From IMG/VR virus record IMGVR_UViG_3300010883_000549, positions 1 through 22,501 of that record: a stretch of 22,501 nucleotides of DNA; one strand, written 5' to 3'. The DNA is from a virus. The notes beneath the pieces are model-generated. The model was not told the DNA's origin and ran no database searches. It was given only the letters and a program-made list of their open reading frames with translations. Shown one piece after another: positions 21,327 to 22,501 of this stretch. A program made the translations under genes and the position numbers. The first letter of the stretch is position 1; the number at the start of each line of letters is the position of its first letter.

Positions 21327-22421
21327 ATGACGGTTGATCTAGAAACAGCAAAATCCGGCCCCTACACAGGAGACGGTGCTGTCACTGTTTTCGCTTACGC
21401 TTTTAAGGCGTTGAACGAGGCGCACCTTGTCGTTACTCAGACGGTGATTGCCACTGGCGTAGAGACGGTGAAAACGCTAACGACGCACTACACCGTCTCC
21501 GGCGTGGGCGTAGACGGTGGCGGTAACGTCACCATGCTCGTAGCACCTCCATCCACGGCAACCCTCACCATCAGCAGAGCCGTCACAAAGTCCCAGTCTA
21601 CCGATCTGGTGAACCGTGGTGCTGTCCAGCCAGAAAGTTTAGAGACAGCCTTGGACCGTGGCGTCCAGATGACGCAAGACCTCGAAGAGGTCGTTGACCG
21701 TTCAGTCCGCTTCGCGGTATCCGCCGACCTATCATCATTTAATCCCGACGTCCCTGAGCCTGTCGCCTCAAAAGCGATTTCTATCAATGCGGCTGGCACA
21801 GCATTCGAGTTGGTCGACACTCCTACTGTCGCTGCCGCTGCCGCCGCTGCAAGTGCCGCCGCTGCCTTGGTGTCAGAGAACGCTGCCGCTGCTGATCTGG
21901 TCCTGACGAATGCGGATGTCGTTCTTACCAACGCTGACGTTGTTCTTACCAACGCTGACGTTGTCCTTACCAACGCTGACGTTGTCCTTACCAACGCTGA
22001 CGTTGTCCTTACCAACGCGGATGTCGTTCTTACCAACGCCGATGTCGTTACGGTTGCCGCTACGGCAGCTACGATGACAGGCGCGGCAAGTTCAACGTCC
22101 CTTCTTATCGAGGTGGCAAGCAAAGCATTCACAGTTGCCTCTGGTCTTGGATTTATTGCTGGTGATTGGGTGTTGGCTACATCTGATGCAGGCATTACTA
22201 ATTATATGCATGGACAGATCGCCTCATACACTGGCACAACGATGACTGTTACCGTCGATAATATCGGCGGGTCCGGCACACTTGCTGACTGGACTATTCG
22301 ACGGTCAGGCACGCAAGGGACTACGGGTAATACAGGATCAACAGGATCAACTGGCCCAACAGGGGCAACTGGTCCCATTGGCCCCGTCGGGGTCGGATTA
22401 TCATTAGCACTAGGAGGCTGA
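21327..22421 (+). CDS. Tail fibre protein with T7-like anchor, heptad repeats and collagen-like end
   Basis: A 364-aa protein with GGAAGGA (21314-21320) before the start. Residues 1-about 150 resemble the T7 gp17 N-terminal domain that anchors fibres to the tail: a YTGDGAVTVFAYAFKALNEAHLVV start, then TTHYTVSG, then TLTISRAVTKSQSTDLVN, then ESLETALDRGVQMTQDLEE. An Ala-rich linker (about 171-191) leads into seven perfect copies of VLTNADV (192-240), probably a trimeric coiled coil. Next comes a small beta domain (about 250-325: SKAFTVASGLGFIAGDWVLATS), then nine Gly-X-Y triplets (328-354) and a short hydrophobic end. No receptor-binding or chaperone domain is visible, so it probably serves as the proximal fibre or adaptor for a following gene. 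Confidence 0.85.
   Translation: MTVDLETAKSGPYTGDGAVTVFAYAFKALNEAHLVVTQTVIATGVETVKTLTTHYTVSGVGVDGGGNVTMLVAPPSTATLTISRAVTKSQSTDLVNRGAVQPESLETALDRGVQMTQDLEEVVDRSVRFAVSADLSSFNPDVPEPVASKAISINAAGTAFELVDTPTVAAAAAAASAAAALVSENAAAADLVLTNADVVLTNADVVLTNADVVLTNADVVLTNADVVLTNADVVLTNADVVTVAATAATMTGAASSTSLLIEVASKAFTVASGLGFIAGDWVLATSDAGITNYMHGQIASYTGTTMTVTVDNIGGSGTLADWTIRRSGTQGTTGNTGSTGSTGPTGATGPIGPVGVGLSLALGG
21900..22046 (+). repeat. Seven 21-bp in-frame tandem repeats in the fibre gene
   Basis: Seven contiguous 21-bp units each encode VLTNADV. Units 2 and 3 (21921-21962) are identical, and so are units 4 and 5 (21963-22004), differing from 2 and 3 by one base. Units 1, 6 and 7 differ at a few silent positions. 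This suggests recent expansion by slippage or unequal recombination. The unit is exactly one heptad, so any change of copy number keeps the frame and changes shaft length. Confidence 0.95.
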
Positions 22422-22501
22422 CATGGCTGACACACTAACTGGCAAGGGTTACGCCATCACGACTACAGATGCAGTCGCCCTAACCGCTGCCGCTGGCGAA
22501 A
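22412..22501 (+). CDS. Start of the gene after the fibre, cut by the window end
   Basis: AGGAGG (22412-22417) lies 5 bases before an ATG at 22423, directly after the fibre stop, so a new gene clearly begins here (the coding part is 22423 onward). The visible 26 residues are MADTLTGKGYAITTTDAVAL followed by TAAAGE. This is too short to assign a family. By position it is a candidate for a fibre partner or receptor-binding protein. Confidence 0.7.

Noticed and set aside
21900-22046. Tandem repeats considered as a CRISPR array
   Set aside because: The units are contiguous with no spacers and are in frame within a coding sequence.
21488-22195. A 235-codon minus-strand frame with the repeat VRTTSAL
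   Set aside because: The repeat is only the complement of the VLTNADV repeats of the fibre gene; there is no independent support.
1-22501. tRNA genes, integrase, lysis genes or a diversity-generating retroelement
   Set aside because: No clover-leaf arrangement, reverse-transcriptase motif, tyrosine or serine recombinase motif, or holin/endolysin pattern was seen; the space is taken up by structural genes.

Overview
The window is a stretch of a short-tailed (podovirus-type) bacteriophage genome, or of a prophage. It covers the virion structural cluster, and every gene is on the + strand. Genes are nearly gapless, most have a good Shine-Dalgarno sequence (AAGGAG, GGAGGAG or AGGAGGAG), and several neighbours overlap by 1 to 8 bases. 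The DNA is GC-rich (about 62% in one stretch counted by hand). The host is probably a Gram-negative bacterium, because the phage has T7-type internal core proteins, but the species cannot be read from this sequence. No integrase, replication gene, lysis gene, tRNA or CRISPR array is visible. No stretch longer than about 80 bases lacks a gene.

Layout. (1) Positions 1-689 hold the end of one small protein, a proline-rich 80-aa protein with a related C-terminus, and a 92-aa capsid-staple-like protein. (2) Positions 693-5347 are the head module: portal, Bbp19-like small protein, acidic scaffold, major capsid protein, Bbp16-like capsid cement protein and a charged 107-aa protein. The order looks collinear with the head genes of Bordetella phage BPP-1, a relative of epsilon15 (from memory, not searched). 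RNA hairpins bracket the cement gene. (3) Positions 5359-8733 encode the T7 gp11-like adaptor and a T7 gp12-like nozzle protein carrying three FCCH-like beta modules. (4) Positions 8733-9179 encode a GNAT-type acetyltransferase. (5) Positions 9181-21293 encode three internal core (ejection) proteins in the T7 gp14-gp15-gp16 order. The last is a 3173-aa giant that fills 42% of the window. (6) Positions 21327-22421 encode a tail fibre with a T7-like anchor, a seven-copy heptad repeat and a collagen-like end. A further gene starts at 22423 and runs off the window.

How the parts work together. The portal, scaffold and capsid protein build the head, and the cement protein stabilises it. The adaptor and nozzle close the portal, and the fibre attaches to the nozzle. 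The gp14/15/16-like proteins are expected to sit inside the head and be ejected into the host envelope or cytoplasm ahead of the DNA.

The most interesting object is the giant protein. It resembles the 'polyvalent' ejected proteins that chain several enzyme-like domains. It contains a HELGH zincin-type motif, a separate His-rich HDYYAH domain, and a segment whose key residues match an HhH-GPD DNA glycosylase, with Lys and Asp exactly 18 residues apart as in endonuclease III. I see no lytic transglycosylase like that of T7 gp16. If the glycosylase reading holds, the phage would deliver a base-excision-type enzyme with its genome.
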